64,000 nt of DNA, from contig CAZNDO010000012.1 in NCBI GenBank assembly GCA_964571855.1, positions 51,794 to 115,793 of the forward strand, written 5' to 3'. The notes under the pieces were generated by a model. That model saw only the letters and a list, made by a program, of their open reading frames with translations. It was not told the DNA's origin and did not search any database. Below, one piece after another: positions 17,468 to 25,779 of this stretch; the stretch's first letter is position 1, and the number at the start of each line of letters is the position of its first letter. The position numbers and the translations under genes are program-made. Source of the stretch: CAYYFX01 sp964571855. Its GTDB lineage: Bacteria > ARS69.

Positions 17468-18829
17468 TTGAGCGGTTTCCGGCCCCCCTGCGTCCGCCAC
17501 CCGCGCCTCGCCCCGCCGGTGGCCGCCCTGATCGCCGGCGCGCTTGCCTTCGCGGCCGCCCCGGCGGTCGCCGCCACCGGCATCCCGGCCGTCCGCTTCT
17601 GGTCGGCCCCGGACCACACGCGGATCGTGGTGGATCTTTCCGAGACGGCGTCCTACCGGCACCTCGCGCTGGACTCGCCGCCGCGCGTCGTCGTGGACAT
17701 CGATGACGCGACCTTCCGGTTCGACGCGGCACCCATCGAGGTGGCCGACGGGCTCGTCCAGCGGATCCGCTTCGGCCCGCCCACGAAGCCGGGGGAGCCG
17801 GCCCGCATCGTTCTCGACCTGGAGCTGAGCGCGCGGTACGACGTCTTCGCCCTCGAACGCGTGGAGGACAAGCCCGACCGGCTGGTCCTGGACGTGAAGC
17901 GCCCCGCCGCCGCCGGCGCCGTCCCCGGGATCCCGGAGCCGCGGCCCCGCGTGCAGCGCCGCATCGGGCCGGACACCGTGGGGGACTTCCTCATCATGGT
18001 GGACCCCGGCCACGGCGGCGAGGACGCCGGCCGGCGCAACCCGGACGGCCTCAAGGAGAAGCACCTGGCGCTGGACTTCTCCAAGGCGCTGGCCGCCGAG
18101 ATCGAGCGCCGCCCGGGCTTCCGCGCCGCGCTCACCCGCACCGGGGACTACTTCGTGCCCCTCGGGAAGCGCCGGCAGATCGCGGAGGAGAAGGGGGCGC
18201 ACCTCTTCGTCAGCATCCACTTCAACGCCGCGCCGTCCCCGCAGGCCCGCGGCACGGAGATCTTCTTCGTCTCGCTCAAGGGCGCCGACGACCGCGCCAC
18301 CCGGGAGCTGGAGGACGTGGAGAACTCGGCGGACCTGGTGGGCGGCCTCCCGCCGTCCGACACGAAGTCCTCCGACGACCTCGCCCGGATGCTTGTCGAC
18401 CTGCGGCAATCGGATACCGTGGAGCGCAGCCAGCGCCTCGCCGTGAGCATGAACGACGAGGTGGCGAAGGTCCGCAGCGTGAAGACCCGGCCGGTGAAGC
18501 AGGCCGGGTTCGCCGTGCTGAAGCAGCTCTTCATCCCGGCGGCACTGGTGGAGGTGGCGTTCCTGTCGAACCGGGAGGACGTCCGCTTCGCGAAATCGAA
18601 GGAGAACCGCGACGCCTTCGTCGCGGCGCTGGCGGAAGGGATCGTGCGGTACTGCGAGGACGTGGAGATCCCGCGCATGGGGTGGCGCATGCACACCGTG
18701 GCGCGCGGGGAGTCCCTCGTGCAGATCGCGCAGGCGTACTCCATGAGCGTGGACTCCCTGCGCGCGGCGAACGGGATCGACGGGGGGTCGGTCCGGCCGG
18801 GACAGCGGCTGCGGGTGAAGACGCCCTAG
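17468..18829 (+). CDS. N-acetylmuramoyl-L-alanine amidase with AMIN and LysM domains
   Basis: A 453-aa protein from TTG at 17468, behind GGAGAG, with a signal peptide (ALIAGALAFAAAPAVAA). Residues ~35-140 are an AMIN domain for septal envelope targeting (VVVDIDDATFRFD, IRFGPPTKPGEPARIVLDLE). Residues ~175-400 are an Amidase_3 catalytic domain with all four expected active-site positions: H182 (DPGHGG), E197 (LKEKHLAL), H251 (SIHFNAA) and E362 (ALVEVAFLSN). Residues ~408-453 form one LysM (HTVARGESLVQIAQAYSMSV). It cleaves peptidoglycan stem peptides in the periplasm during cell separation. The domain order is like AmiC with LysM added at the end. Confidence 0.93.
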   Translation: MSGFRPPCVRHPRLAPPVAALIAGALAFAAAPAVAATGIPAVRFWSAPDHTRIVVDLSETASYRHLALDSPPRVVVDIDDATFRFDAAPIEVADGLVQRIRFGPPTKPGEPARIVLDLELSARYDVFALERVEDKPDRLVLDVKRPAAAGAVPGIPEPRPRVQRRIGPDTVGDFLIMVDPGHGGEDAGRRNPDGLKEKHLALDFSKALAAEIERRPGFRAALTRTGDYFVPLGKRRQIAEEKGAHLFVSIHFNAAPSPQARGTEIFFVSLKGADDRATRELEDVENSADLVGGLPPSDTKSSDDLARMLVDLRQSDTVERSQRLAVSMNDEVAKVRSVKTRPVKQAGFAVLKQLFIPAALVEVAFLSNREDVRFAKSKENRDAFVAALAEGIVRYCEDVEIPRMGWRMHTVARGESLVQIAQAYSMSVDSLRAANGIDGGSVRPGQRLRVKTP

Positions 18830-18844
18830 GGGGGAGGACGGGCC

Positions 18845-20029
18845 ATGGCGAAGACGATCGCGATCCTGACGGGGGGCGGCGACGTCCCCGGGCTGAACCC
18901 GGCCATTCGCGCCGTCACGGTGCGGGCCGTGCGCGAGGGCTACCGCGTGATCGGCATCAAGCGCGGGTGGGCCGGGCTGGTGGAACTGGTGCGGGAGAAG
19001 GACGCGGACAACACGGACTGCATCCAGGTGCTCACGGAGGAGATCGTGAACCGGGCCGGGCGCACCGGCGGCACGTTCCTGCACACGTCCCGCACGCGTC
19101 CCAGCCACGTGCCGCACGTGAACCTCCCGCCGCACCTGGCCAGCCGGTACACGGGGGACGTGAACGACCTCACGCCGGAGGTCCTGAGGAACCTGGAGTT
19201 CCTCGGCGTGGACTACCTGATCCCCATCGGCGGGGACGACACGCTGAGCTACGGCGTCCGTCTCCACAAGGAGGGCGTGAAGGTCGTGGCCATCCCGAAG
19301 ACCATGGACAACGACGTGCCGGGCACGGACTACTGCATCGGGTTCAGCACGTGCGTCACCCGCACCATCGAGCTGACGCACCGGCTGCGCACCACCGCCG
19401 GCTCGCACGAGCGCTTCCTGGTCATCGAGGTCTTCGGCCGGTACGCCGGCTTCACCGCGCTGCTTCCCACCATGGCGGGCGCGGCGGACCGCTGCGTGAT
19501 CCCGGAGCACCCGTTCGACATCGACCACCTGTGCGGGCTGCTCAGCATGGACCGGAACCGGCATCCCAGCCACTACTCCGTCGTGCTGGTGTCGGAGGGC
19601 GCCGTGTTGAAGGGCGCCGAGGGCATGTCCTTCGAGGGGGACGAGAAGGACATGTTCGGCCACCGCAAGCTCGGCGGCATCGGGGACAAGGTGGCGGCGC
19701 TGCTGAAGGAGCGGTCGCCCGCGCACAACGAGGGCCGCCGCGTGAACGTGCTGAACCAGCGGCTGGGGTACCTCGTGCGCTGCGGCGATCCGGATGCGCT
19801 GGACTCCATCGTGCCCATGGTGTTCGGGAACCTGGCGCTGGACCTCATTCTCGCGAACCGGGCGGGGCTGCTCGTCTGCCTCCACCACGGCCGGTACGAC
19901 ACCGCGCCCGTGGATCGCGTGGTGGGGGAGAAGAAGCTGATCGACGTGGCGCGGCACTACCACACGGAGCGGCTGCGACCCATCTACGAGAGCTTCGGCG
20001 GGAAGCCGCTCTTCGTCCTCACCGGCTGA
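18845..20029 (+). CDS. 6-phosphofructokinase, probably pyrophosphate-dependent
   Basis: A 394-aa enzyme with the PFK fold: ILTGGGDVPGLNPAIRAV, IPIGGDDTLSYGV, IPKTMDNDVPGTDYCIGFSTCV, EVFGRYAGFTALLP, GYLVRCGDPDALDS. Two diagnostic positions decide the phosphoryl donor. GGDD instead of GGDG, and PKTMDND instead of PGTIDND, are the pyrophosphate-type pair (D104 and K124 in E. coli numbering). The enzyme would phosphorylate fructose 6-phosphate reversibly with PPi. It lies 15 bp after the amidase gene in an operon of unclear logic. An ATP-using group III enzyme is the alternative. Confidence 0.88.
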   Translation: MAKTIAILTGGGDVPGLNPAIRAVTVRAVREGYRVIGIKRGWAGLVELVREKDADNTDCIQVLTEEIVNRAGRTGGTFLHTSRTRPSHVPHVNLPPHLASRYTGDVNDLTPEVLRNLEFLGVDYLIPIGGDDTLSYGVRLHKEGVKVVAIPKTMDNDVPGTDYCIGFSTCVTRTIELTHRLRTTAGSHERFLVIEVFGRYAGFTALLPTMAGAADRCVIPEHPFDIDHLCGLLSMDRNRHPSHYSVVLVSEGAVLKGAEGMSFEGDEKDMFGHRKLGGIGDKVAALLKERSPAHNEGRRVNVLNQRLGYLVRCGDPDALDSIVPMVFGNLALDLILANRAGLLVCLHHGRYDTAPVDRVVGEKKLIDVARHYHTERLRPIYESFGGKPLFVLTG

Positions 20030-20109
20030 GAGGCGCGGCCGGCGGCCGAAGACGGGTGCGCGGCCTCGCCGCCCGCCGCCGTGGCCGCCGCACGGCGCCG
20101 TCGCCGGTC

Positions 20110-20139
20110 GCGACAGCCCCTACGCCCATCCGGTATCAT
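20110..20139 (+). promoter_or_regulatory. putative promoter of holA-holB
   Basis: GCGACA (20110-20115), 18 bp, TATCAT (20134-20139). The predicted start is ~20 nt ahead of the holA ATG, leaving its GGAGGG ribosome site intact. Confidence 0.4.
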
Positions 20140-20165
20140 TCGCCGCGTTTCATCCCGGAGGGCCC

Positions 20166-21278
20166 ATGCCGATCCAGGGCGCCCGCGAGCTGGCCAGGGA
20201 GCTGGGCTCCATCCGCAAGGGCGACGGCAAGTCCATCTACCTCGTGCACGGCACGGAGCGGTACCTCGTGCGCACGGCGGCCGACGCCATCGCGCGCGCG
20301 CTGGCCGACGGCGCCGGCGCGGAGCTGGTGCGCGTGGACGCGACCGGCCTCACCGCGGACGCCGCGCTGGACCCGGTGCTCTCGCTCGGGCTGTTCGCGT
20401 CCGCGCGCGTGGCGGTGATCCGCAGCTTCGCCCCGCTGCTCGCGGGGGACGCGGCGGACCGCCTCCTCGCGCTGCTGGACACCGGGCTCGGCCCGGGCTC
20501 GGGCGTGGTGTTCGCCGCGCTCGGGGACACGCCCGCGGACAAGCTGGACAAGCGCGTGCGCGGCTACAAGGGGCTGTCCTCGCGCGGCGTCGTGCTGGAG
20601 CTGAACGCGCAGAAGCCCGAGGACCTGCTGCACTGGCTCGGCGAGAAGGCCGCGGAGGAGGGGAAGAAGCTGGACGCCGATGCGGCCCGCCTCCTTCTCG
20701 CGCGCGCCGGCGAGGACATGGAGCAGCTGCGCGGTGAGCTGGACAAGGCGCTGCTGTACTGCCTGGACCGGGACCGCATCCGCGCGGTCGACCTCGCGAA
20801 GCTGGTGGGGAAGACGAAGGAGGACAAGGCGTGGGACGTGTCCGAGGCGGTGGCGTGCGGGGACGGCCCGCGCGCGCGGGAGCTGCTGAAGGATCTGACG
20901 GTGTCCGGCACGCACCCGCTCGTGGCGCTCACGTTCCTCGCCCGGCAGACCCGCCACCTGCTGCAGGCGCGGCTCCTGTGGGATGCCGCGGGCCGGCCGC
21001 CCTTCGGCGACTACCGCTCGTACCAGGGCCGCGTGGCCGCGCGCCTGGAGGCCGGCCTCTTCGGCAAGGGTCCGGATGACGTGACCGGCATGCACCCCTT
21101 CGCCGCGTTCAAGCGGTTCGAGGCGGCGCGCGGCCTCGCGGTCCCGGTGCTCCGCGGCATGATGGCGCGCGTGCGCCAGGCCGAGGTGGACATCAAGACC
21201 GGCGAGGGCGAGGGCGCGGAGGAGGTCGTGGAGGAGCTCGTGCTGGACCTGGCCGCGCAGGCGCGGAGGGCGGCATGA
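20166..21278 (+). CDS. holA: DNA polymerase III delta subunit
   Basis: A 370-aa protein with HolA layout: an N-terminal nucleotide-binding-like domain opening with IYLVHGTERYLVRTAADAIARAL and followed by DAALDPVLSLGLFASARVAVIRSF. Then LSSRGVVLELNAQKPEDLLHWLGEKAAEEGKKLDADAARLLLARAGEDMEQLRGELDKALLY appears in segments, and the C-terminal collar region holds FLARQTRHLLQARLLW and RGMMARVRQAEVDIKTGEG. Delta opens the beta clamp as part of the clamp loader. It overlaps holB by ATGA, an uncommon direct pairing of the two clamp-loader subunits. Confidence 0.9.
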   Translation: MPIQGARELARELGSIRKGDGKSIYLVHGTERYLVRTAADAIARALADGAGAELVRVDATGLTADAALDPVLSLGLFASARVAVIRSFAPLLAGDAADRLLALLDTGLGPGSGVVFAALGDTPADKLDKRVRGYKGLSSRGVVLELNAQKPEDLLHWLGEKAAEEGKKLDADAARLLLARAGEDMEQLRGELDKALLYCLDRDRIRAVDLAKLVGKTKEDKAWDVSEAVACGDGPRARELLKDLTVSGTHPLVALTFLARQTRHLLQARLLWDAAGRPPFGDYRSYQGRVAARLEAGLFGKGPDDVTGMHPFAAFKRFEAARGLAVPVLRGMMARVRQAEVDIKTGEGEGAEEVVEELVLDLAAQARRAA

Positions 21279-22600
21279 GCGCGCTCCTCGGTCACGATCC
21301 CGTCCGCGAGCGTCTGTTCGCCGCCGCGGCCGCGGGGCGCCTCCCGCACGCGCTGCTGTTCACGGGGCCGGAAGGGTGCGGCAAGCGCACGCTCGCGCTC
21401 GAGCTGGCGCGCGCGCTGGTGACGGCCGGGGACGCGGAGGACGCGGCGCGCTTCGATCGCGGCGCGCACGACCGCTTCGCGCTGTACGTGGACGTGGACC
21501 AGCCCTGCGCGGTGCGGCGCGGGGACCTGCTGCGTGACGACCTGGACGAGGACGGCCTGCTCGCGGCGTATGCCCTGCTGGAGGAGGAAGGCTGGATCGA
21601 GGGTGTGGCCGCGGGCCGCGGGCCGGACGTGGTGGATCTCGTGCGTCGGAATCCCGAGAAGCTGCTCGGCCGCCGCGGCATCCCGTTCGCCGACGTCCTG
21701 GAGCGGGAGCTGGCGTCGCTGGAACGTTCGAAGAAGGGGACGGCGGCGGCGGTCGCGGTGGCGCGCGCGCTCTTCTCCGCGGGGACGTCGCGCGTGTTCT
21801 ACCGGCGGAACCTGGGCATCGAGCTGGTGAACGGGAAGGGCGACGGGGAGTACTTCCGCGCCATCGCCACGCTGCTCGCGCGCACGTCGGGCGGGGGCTG
21901 GCGCGTGGCCGTCGTGGACGATGCCCACAAGATGACCGAGCCCGCGCAGAACGCGTTCCTCAAGACGCTGGAGGAGCCGCCGCCGGGAACGCTCCTCGTG
22001 CTGGTCACGCCGGACCCGTCGGCGCTGCTCACGACCATCCTGTCGCGGTGCGCGCGCGTGGTGTTCGACGCCCTTCCGGCGGGGCTGGTGGAGCGCTTCC
22101 TCGTGGACACGCAGGACGTGGCGCCGGCGGATGCGCGCGCCCTGGCCGTGCTGTCCGGCGGCAGCCCCGGGCGCGCGCTGGCCATACGCGGCCTGGACGT
22201 GGCGGACCGGCGACGGTTCGTGGAGACGCTGCTCGGCACGGTGGCGGACGGGAAGCTGCTGCGCGCGCTGGCACTGACCGGGCAGCGGCTGTCGGGCGCG
22301 GGGCGCGAGGGCGTGGACGGGCGCGACGCCCGCCGCGACGAGGTGCACCTGCTGCTGGACCTGCTCGCGCTGGGCGCCCGGGACCTGGCGCTGGCCGCGT
22401 CCGCCGCGGAGGTGCCGCGCCTCTCCGGCCTGGACGATGCGCTGCTGGACGAGCTCGCCGCGCGCCGGCCCGCGCCCGTGTGGGAGGCGGTCCTGGAGCG
22501 CGCGGAGCTGGCCACGCGGGACCTGTTCTCCTCCGTGGAGCCGCGGTTCGCGCTCGAGGCACTGCTGGCGGAGGTCGTGCCGGCGGCGGAGGCCGCGTGA
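21275..22600 (+). CDS. holB: DNA polymerase III delta' subunit, with a large insertion
   Basis: A 441-aa clamp-loader protein. It has an intact P-loop (TGPEGCGKRTLA, ~residue 30), the Walker B-like region VVDDAHKMTEPAQNAFLKTLEEPPPGTLLVLV (~210-240) and the SRC motif TILSRCARVVF. The spacing between P-loop and Walker B is ~180 residues, roughly 100 more than usual. The cysteine zinc module normally found there is absent; the insert holds YVDVDQPCAVRRGDLL and a charged helical stretch. DELTA' couples clamp opening to primer-template recognition. The conserved Lys in the P-loop suggests nucleotide binding. It is coupled at both ends to its neighbours by 4-bp overlaps. Confidence 0.88.
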   Translation: MSALLGHDPVRERLFAAAAAGRLPHALLFTGPEGCGKRTLALELARALVTAGDAEDAARFDRGAHDRFALYVDVDQPCAVRRGDLLRDDLDEDGLLAAYALLEEEGWIEGVAAGRGPDVVDLVRRNPEKLLGRRGIPFADVLERELASLERSKKGTAAAVAVARALFSAGTSRVFYRRNLGIELVNGKGDGEYFRAIATLLARTSGGGWRVAVVDDAHKMTEPAQNAFLKTLEEPPPGTLLVLVTPDPSALLTTILSRCARVVFDALPAGLVERFLVDTQDVAPADARALAVLSGGSPGRALAIRGLDVADRRRFVETLLGTVADGKLLRALALTGQRLSGAGREGVDGRDARRDEVHLLLDLLALGARDLALAASAAEVPRLSGLDDALLDELAARRPAPVWEAVLERAELATRDLFSSVEPRFALEALLAEVVPAAEAA

Positions 22601-23322
22601 GGCATCCGCCCGCTTCGGTCGCGTCCATCGCAACCGTGCTGCTCGCGGCCGGCTTCGCCGCCTTCGCGTCGTCCTGCGAAAGCCGCCGCGATGCGGAGCG
22701 CCTGGCCGAGGAGGCCACCGCCGAGGCGAAGCGCGGGCCCCGCCCGGGCGAGGGTCCGCAGGCGCTCATGGTGCGCTTCGAGGAACGACGCGGCCCGATC
22801 CTGGAGCGCGAAGGATGGGAGCTGGAGATCCTGCAGCTGGGCGGCGACGCGCGCCTGCGCGGGTCGCTGCGCTCACCCGCGTCCGTCACGCCCGTGGCCG
22901 GCGTCCTCACGCCGGAGGAGTTCGCGGACCTCTGGGCGGAGCTGCAGGCCCTGCCGCTGGACGGCTTCCGCGTGGCCGTGGACAGCACCGTCGCGGAGGC
23001 CGGGTGGATCAAGCGACTCGACGTGGACATCGTGCTGGGCGTGGACCGGCGGATCCGCTCCCGCAACGCGTGGACCCGTCCGCCGCTGGGCGCGCCCTGG
23101 CTGGCGGACCTGGAGTCCCTGCTGCTCGCGATCGCCACCGAGCACGTCGCCGCCGAACCGCCGTCCGGATCGAACGTGCCGGACTCCACCCGGCAAGCGG
23201 TGGACCGCGCCGTGGAGGACGCGATGCACGACCTGGCGGCCCCGCCGGGCGCGGCGGGCGGCGCGGGCGGGGACGATCGTCCGCCGGCCTCGCCCCCGGG
23301 GGACGCGGAAGCCGCGCCGTAG
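22597..23322 (+). CDS. putative lipoprotein of unknown function
   Basis: A 241-aa protein starting at GTG, overlapping holB. The N-terminus is hydrophobic and ends near a cysteine (VLLAAGFAAFASSCESRR), a weak lipobox. The middle has no family I recognise (VRFEERRGPILEREGWELEILQLG, VLTPEEFADLWAELQALPLDGFRVAVDS, DVDIVLGVDRRIRSRNAW). The end is low-complexity Pro/Ala/Gly/Asp and therefore flexible. Its position inside the holAB-YbbR operon does not explain it. Confidence 0.7.
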   Translation: MRHPPASVASIATVLLAAGFAAFASSCESRRDAERLAEEATAEAKRGPRPGEGPQALMVRFEERRGPILEREGWELEILQLGGDARLRGSLRSPASVTPVAGVLTPEEFADLWAELQALPLDGFRVAVDSTVAEAGWIKRLDVDIVLGVDRRIRSRNAWTRPPLGAPWLADLESLLLAIATEHVAAEPPSGSNVPDSTRQAVDRAVEDAMHDLAAPPGAAGGAGGDDRPPASPPGDAEAAP

Positions 23323-23382
23323 TACGATCCGGAGCCCGACTCCGTCGCCGCGCGATGGCGTCGCCGAATCCGGGAGACTTCC

Positions 23383-24447
23383 TTGCCCTGGCGAGATTGG
23401 ACCCAGAACGCGGGCGCCAAGATCCTGAGCTTCGTCGTCGCGGCCGGGCTGTGGTTCTCCGTGACGAACCGGATCGAGTTCGAGGACACGGCGGACTTCC
23501 CCGTGGAGTACGTGAACCGTCCGGAGGGACTGTCCACGATCGAGCCGCTCCCGGAGAGGGTGCACGCCCGCGTGCACGGCAAGGGGAAGTTCCTGCGCTA
23601 CCGGCTGCGGGACGGCATCTGCCGCGTGGACCTCGCCGGCTTCCAGAAGGGGCAGAACCGGATCACGTTCGCGGGCGAGGACGTCGTCCTCCCGGAGGAC
23701 GTGGCGGTCACGCGGGTGGAGATCCTGGAGCCGCGCCGCGTCACCGTGGAGTTCGACGAGACCGTCACCCGCGACGTGGCCATCGTCCCCGCGGTCGTGG
23801 GCGCGCCGGACTCGCGCTACGTCCAGGTGGGTCGCACGTTCCTGAACCCCGCGCGCGCGAACGTCAAGGGTCCGCGCAAGCTGGTGGACGAGATCGCCCT
23901 GGTGCACACGCGCGAGATCGACATCGACGGCAAGCGCAGCACCGTGCGCCGCGAGGTCCGGCTCGTGCCGTCGGACTTCTCCACGGTGGAGATCACGCCC
24001 GCCACCGTGGACGTCGGGATCACGATCGAGCCGCTCGTGTCGCAGCGGCTGCCGCGCACGGTGCTGCGCGCCGCCGGGGCGCCCGCGGCCCTGCGGGTCG
24101 TGTTCGAGCCTGCGGAGGTCATCGTGGAGGCGGAAGGCGCGCGGCCCGTGATCGAGATGGTGGCGAAGGAGGACAGCCTCGTCCTCGCGATGGAGGGCGA
24201 CGACTGGCAGCCCGGCGTGTACGCGCTGACCGTGACGGAGATGCGCGGCGGCGGCATCACGTTCGATGCCCGGCCGCGCTCCGTCACCGCCGGGGGCGCT
24301 TCGGATTCCGGTCCGGCCGAGGCGGCCGCGCCCGGCCGGCCGCTGCAGGGCGTGATCGCGCTTCCGCCGGACGTGGAGATCCTCTCGCTCACGCCGGCGC
24401 GGTTGGGCATGACGGTGACCGCGGCGAGCCGCCGGGGTCAATCGTGA
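23383..24447 (+). CDS. YbbR-domain (CdaR-like) protein
   Basis: A 354-aa protein read from TTG at 23383 behind GGGAGA. It has an N-terminal TM helix (NAGAKILSFVVAAGLWFSVTN), the standard opening of YbbR proteins. At least three YbbR-like beta repeats follow (DFPVEYVNRPEGLSTIEPLPERVHARVHGKG, DVAIVPAVVGAPDSRYVQVG, QRLPRTVLRAAGAPAALRVVFEP). In Firmicutes the family member CdaR controls the diadenylate cyclase CdaA encoded next to it. No cdaA is present here, so a c-di-AMP link is not supported. A possible -10 TACGAT lies at 23323-23328. Confidence 0.85.
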   Translation: MPWRDWTQNAGAKILSFVVAAGLWFSVTNRIEFEDTADFPVEYVNRPEGLSTIEPLPERVHARVHGKGKFLRYRLRDGICRVDLAGFQKGQNRITFAGEDVVLPEDVAVTRVEILEPRRVTVEFDETVTRDVAIVPAVVGAPDSRYVQVGRTFLNPARANVKGPRKLVDEIALVHTREIDIDGKRSTVRREVRLVPSDFSTVEITPATVDVGITIEPLVSQRLPRTVLRAAGAPAALRVVFEPAEVIVEAEGARPVIEMVAKEDSLVLAMEGDDWQPGVYALTVTEMRGGGITFDARPRSVTAGGASDSGPAEAAAPGRPLQGVIALPPDVEILSLTPARLGMTVTAASRRGQS

Positions 24448-24484
24448 CGACGACGCCCGGCGCCGGCCGCGGGAAGGGGCGATC

Positions 24485-25540
24485 GTGATCCTGGGCATCG
24501 AGACCTCGTGCGACGAGACCGCCGCCGCCGTCCTGGACGACGGCGGCGGCGTGCGCTCCAACGTCGTCGCGTCGCAGCGCGTGCACGAGCTGTACGGGGG
24601 CGTCGTGCCCGAGATCGCCTCGCGGGAGCACGTGCGCCGGATCCTGCCCGTGGTCGACCGCGCGCTGGCCGACGCCGCGGTCTCCCTCGACGACGTTCGC
24701 GCCATCGCGGTCACGTCCGGCCCCGGCCTGGTGGGCTCGCTCCTCGTCGGCGTCACCACGGCGAAGGCGCTGGCGCTGGGCCGCGGGCTGCCGTTCCTGG
24801 GCGTGAACCACCTCGAAGGCCACGTGCTGTCGCCCTTCCTGGAGGATCCGTCCCTGCGGCCGCCGGCCGTGGTGCTCGTGGCCTCCGGCGGGCACACGCT
24901 GCTCGTGCACGTGAAGTCCTTCCGCGAGCTCGACGTCCTCGGCCGCACCCGTGACGACGCCGCCGGCGAGGCGTGGGACAAGGTCTCGGTCATGCTCGGC
25001 CTGGGGTATCCGGGCGGTGCCGCGCTGGAGAAGCTGGCCGCGGACGGCGATCCGCGCGCCTTCGAGTTCCCCCGCGCCCGGCTGGAGGAGGGCACGCTGG
25101 ACTTCAGCTTCTCCGGCGTGAAGACCTCCGTCCGCGTGACCCTGGACCGGCACCCGGAGTTGGCCAAGGGCCCCCGCGCCCGGGACGTGGCCGCCTCCTT
25201 CCAGGCCTCCATGATCGACGTCCTCGTGGACAAGACCCTCGCGGCCGCGTCCCTCACCGGCGCCGCCGCCGTGGCCATCGCCGGCGGCGTGGCCGCCAAC
25301 GGCGCCCTCCGCCGCGCCATGGCCGCGGCCTGCGAGCCCCGCCGCCTGACCTTCGTGGTCCCCCGGCTCGCCTACTGCGGCGACAACGCCGCCATGATCG
25401 CCTTCGCCGGCAAGCACCGCCTGGAGCGGGGGGAGAGGTCGGGGTTCGACCTGGATGCGGTGGCGGGCCTCCCCCTGGGCTCCGTCCCCAACCGCGCCCC
25501 CCGCCCGCGCCATTCCCCCCGCCCCCCCCGCGTCGTCTGA
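24485..25540 (+). CDS. tsaD: tRNA N6-adenosine threonylcarbamoyltransferase TsaD
   Basis: A 351-aa protein from GTG. It opens with the Kae1/TsaD signature ILGIETSCDETAAAVLD and has GGVVPEIASREHVRRI, VTSGPGLVGSLLVG and the metal-binding VNHLEGHVLSP. Also present are VASGGHTLLV, LDFSFSGVKTSVR, AIAGGVAANGALR and LAYCGDNAAMIA. TsaD transfers threonylcarbamoyl to A37 of ANN-decoding tRNAs together with TsaB, TsaC and TsaE, none of which lies here. The last ~20 residues are an unusual Pro/Arg tail (NRAPRPRHSPRPPRVV) beyond the conserved domain. Confidence 0.95.
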   Translation: MILGIETSCDETAAAVLDDGGGVRSNVVASQRVHELYGGVVPEIASREHVRRILPVVDRALADAAVSLDDVRAIAVTSGPGLVGSLLVGVTTAKALALGRGLPFLGVNHLEGHVLSPFLEDPSLRPPAVVLVASGGHTLLVHVKSFRELDVLGRTRDDAAGEAWDKVSVMLGLGYPGGAALEKLAADGDPRAFEFPRARLEEGTLDFSFSGVKTSVRVTLDRHPELAKGPRARDVAASFQASMIDVLVDKTLAAASLTGAAAVAIAGGVAANGALRRAMAAACEPRRLTFVVPRLAYCGDNAAMIAFAGKHRLERGERSGFDLDAVAGLPLGSVPNRAPRPRHSPRPPRVV

Positions 25541-25545
25541 CCCTT

Positions 25546-25699
25546 GTGGTTCACGGATGGTGGAGAGCCCGGGGGCGGAATGGCCTCCCTCGCAAGCCAT
25601 TGCCCTTCCTTGCGTTGTCTGATCAGGAGCAGCCGCTCCGCAACCGCAACGAACCCGATCTGGGCGGGAAATCGACCCCGTCCGCAATCTGTGAACCAC
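25546..25699 (+). ncRNA. unassigned structured RNA element with long closing helix
   Basis: The 239-bp gap between tsaD and the signalling operon folds into a closed, branched domain. Bases 25546-25558 pair with 25687-25699 (GTGGTTCACGGAT with ATCTGTGAACCAC, one G-U). After one G-A mismatch, 25560-25564 pair with 25681-25685. This gives an 18-bp closing helix. Inside are P2 (25573-25584 with 25596-25605, GG bulge), P3 (25610-25617 with 25641-25649, C bulge) capped by GGAGC-AGCC-GCTCC (25626-25639), and a less certain P4 around 25654-25680. It is less GC-rich than adjacent genes. I cannot match it to SRP, 6S, tmRNA, RNase P or a known riboswitch. Either a riboswitch-like leader for the next gene or a free small RNA would fit. 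Confidence 0.65.
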
Positions 25700-25779
25700 G
25701 CGGGGGGACTCCGGAGAGGGAGGGGGAGTGCCGATACCCGACCGAGCGCAACTCCGCCGGGCAGGGACACTTCAGGGGG

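Noticed and set aside
25651..25675. Similarity of GAACCCGATCTGG to the TPP riboswitch core
   Set aside because: The partner CTGAGA segment and the rest of the thi-box are absent and the stems do not fit; treated as chance.
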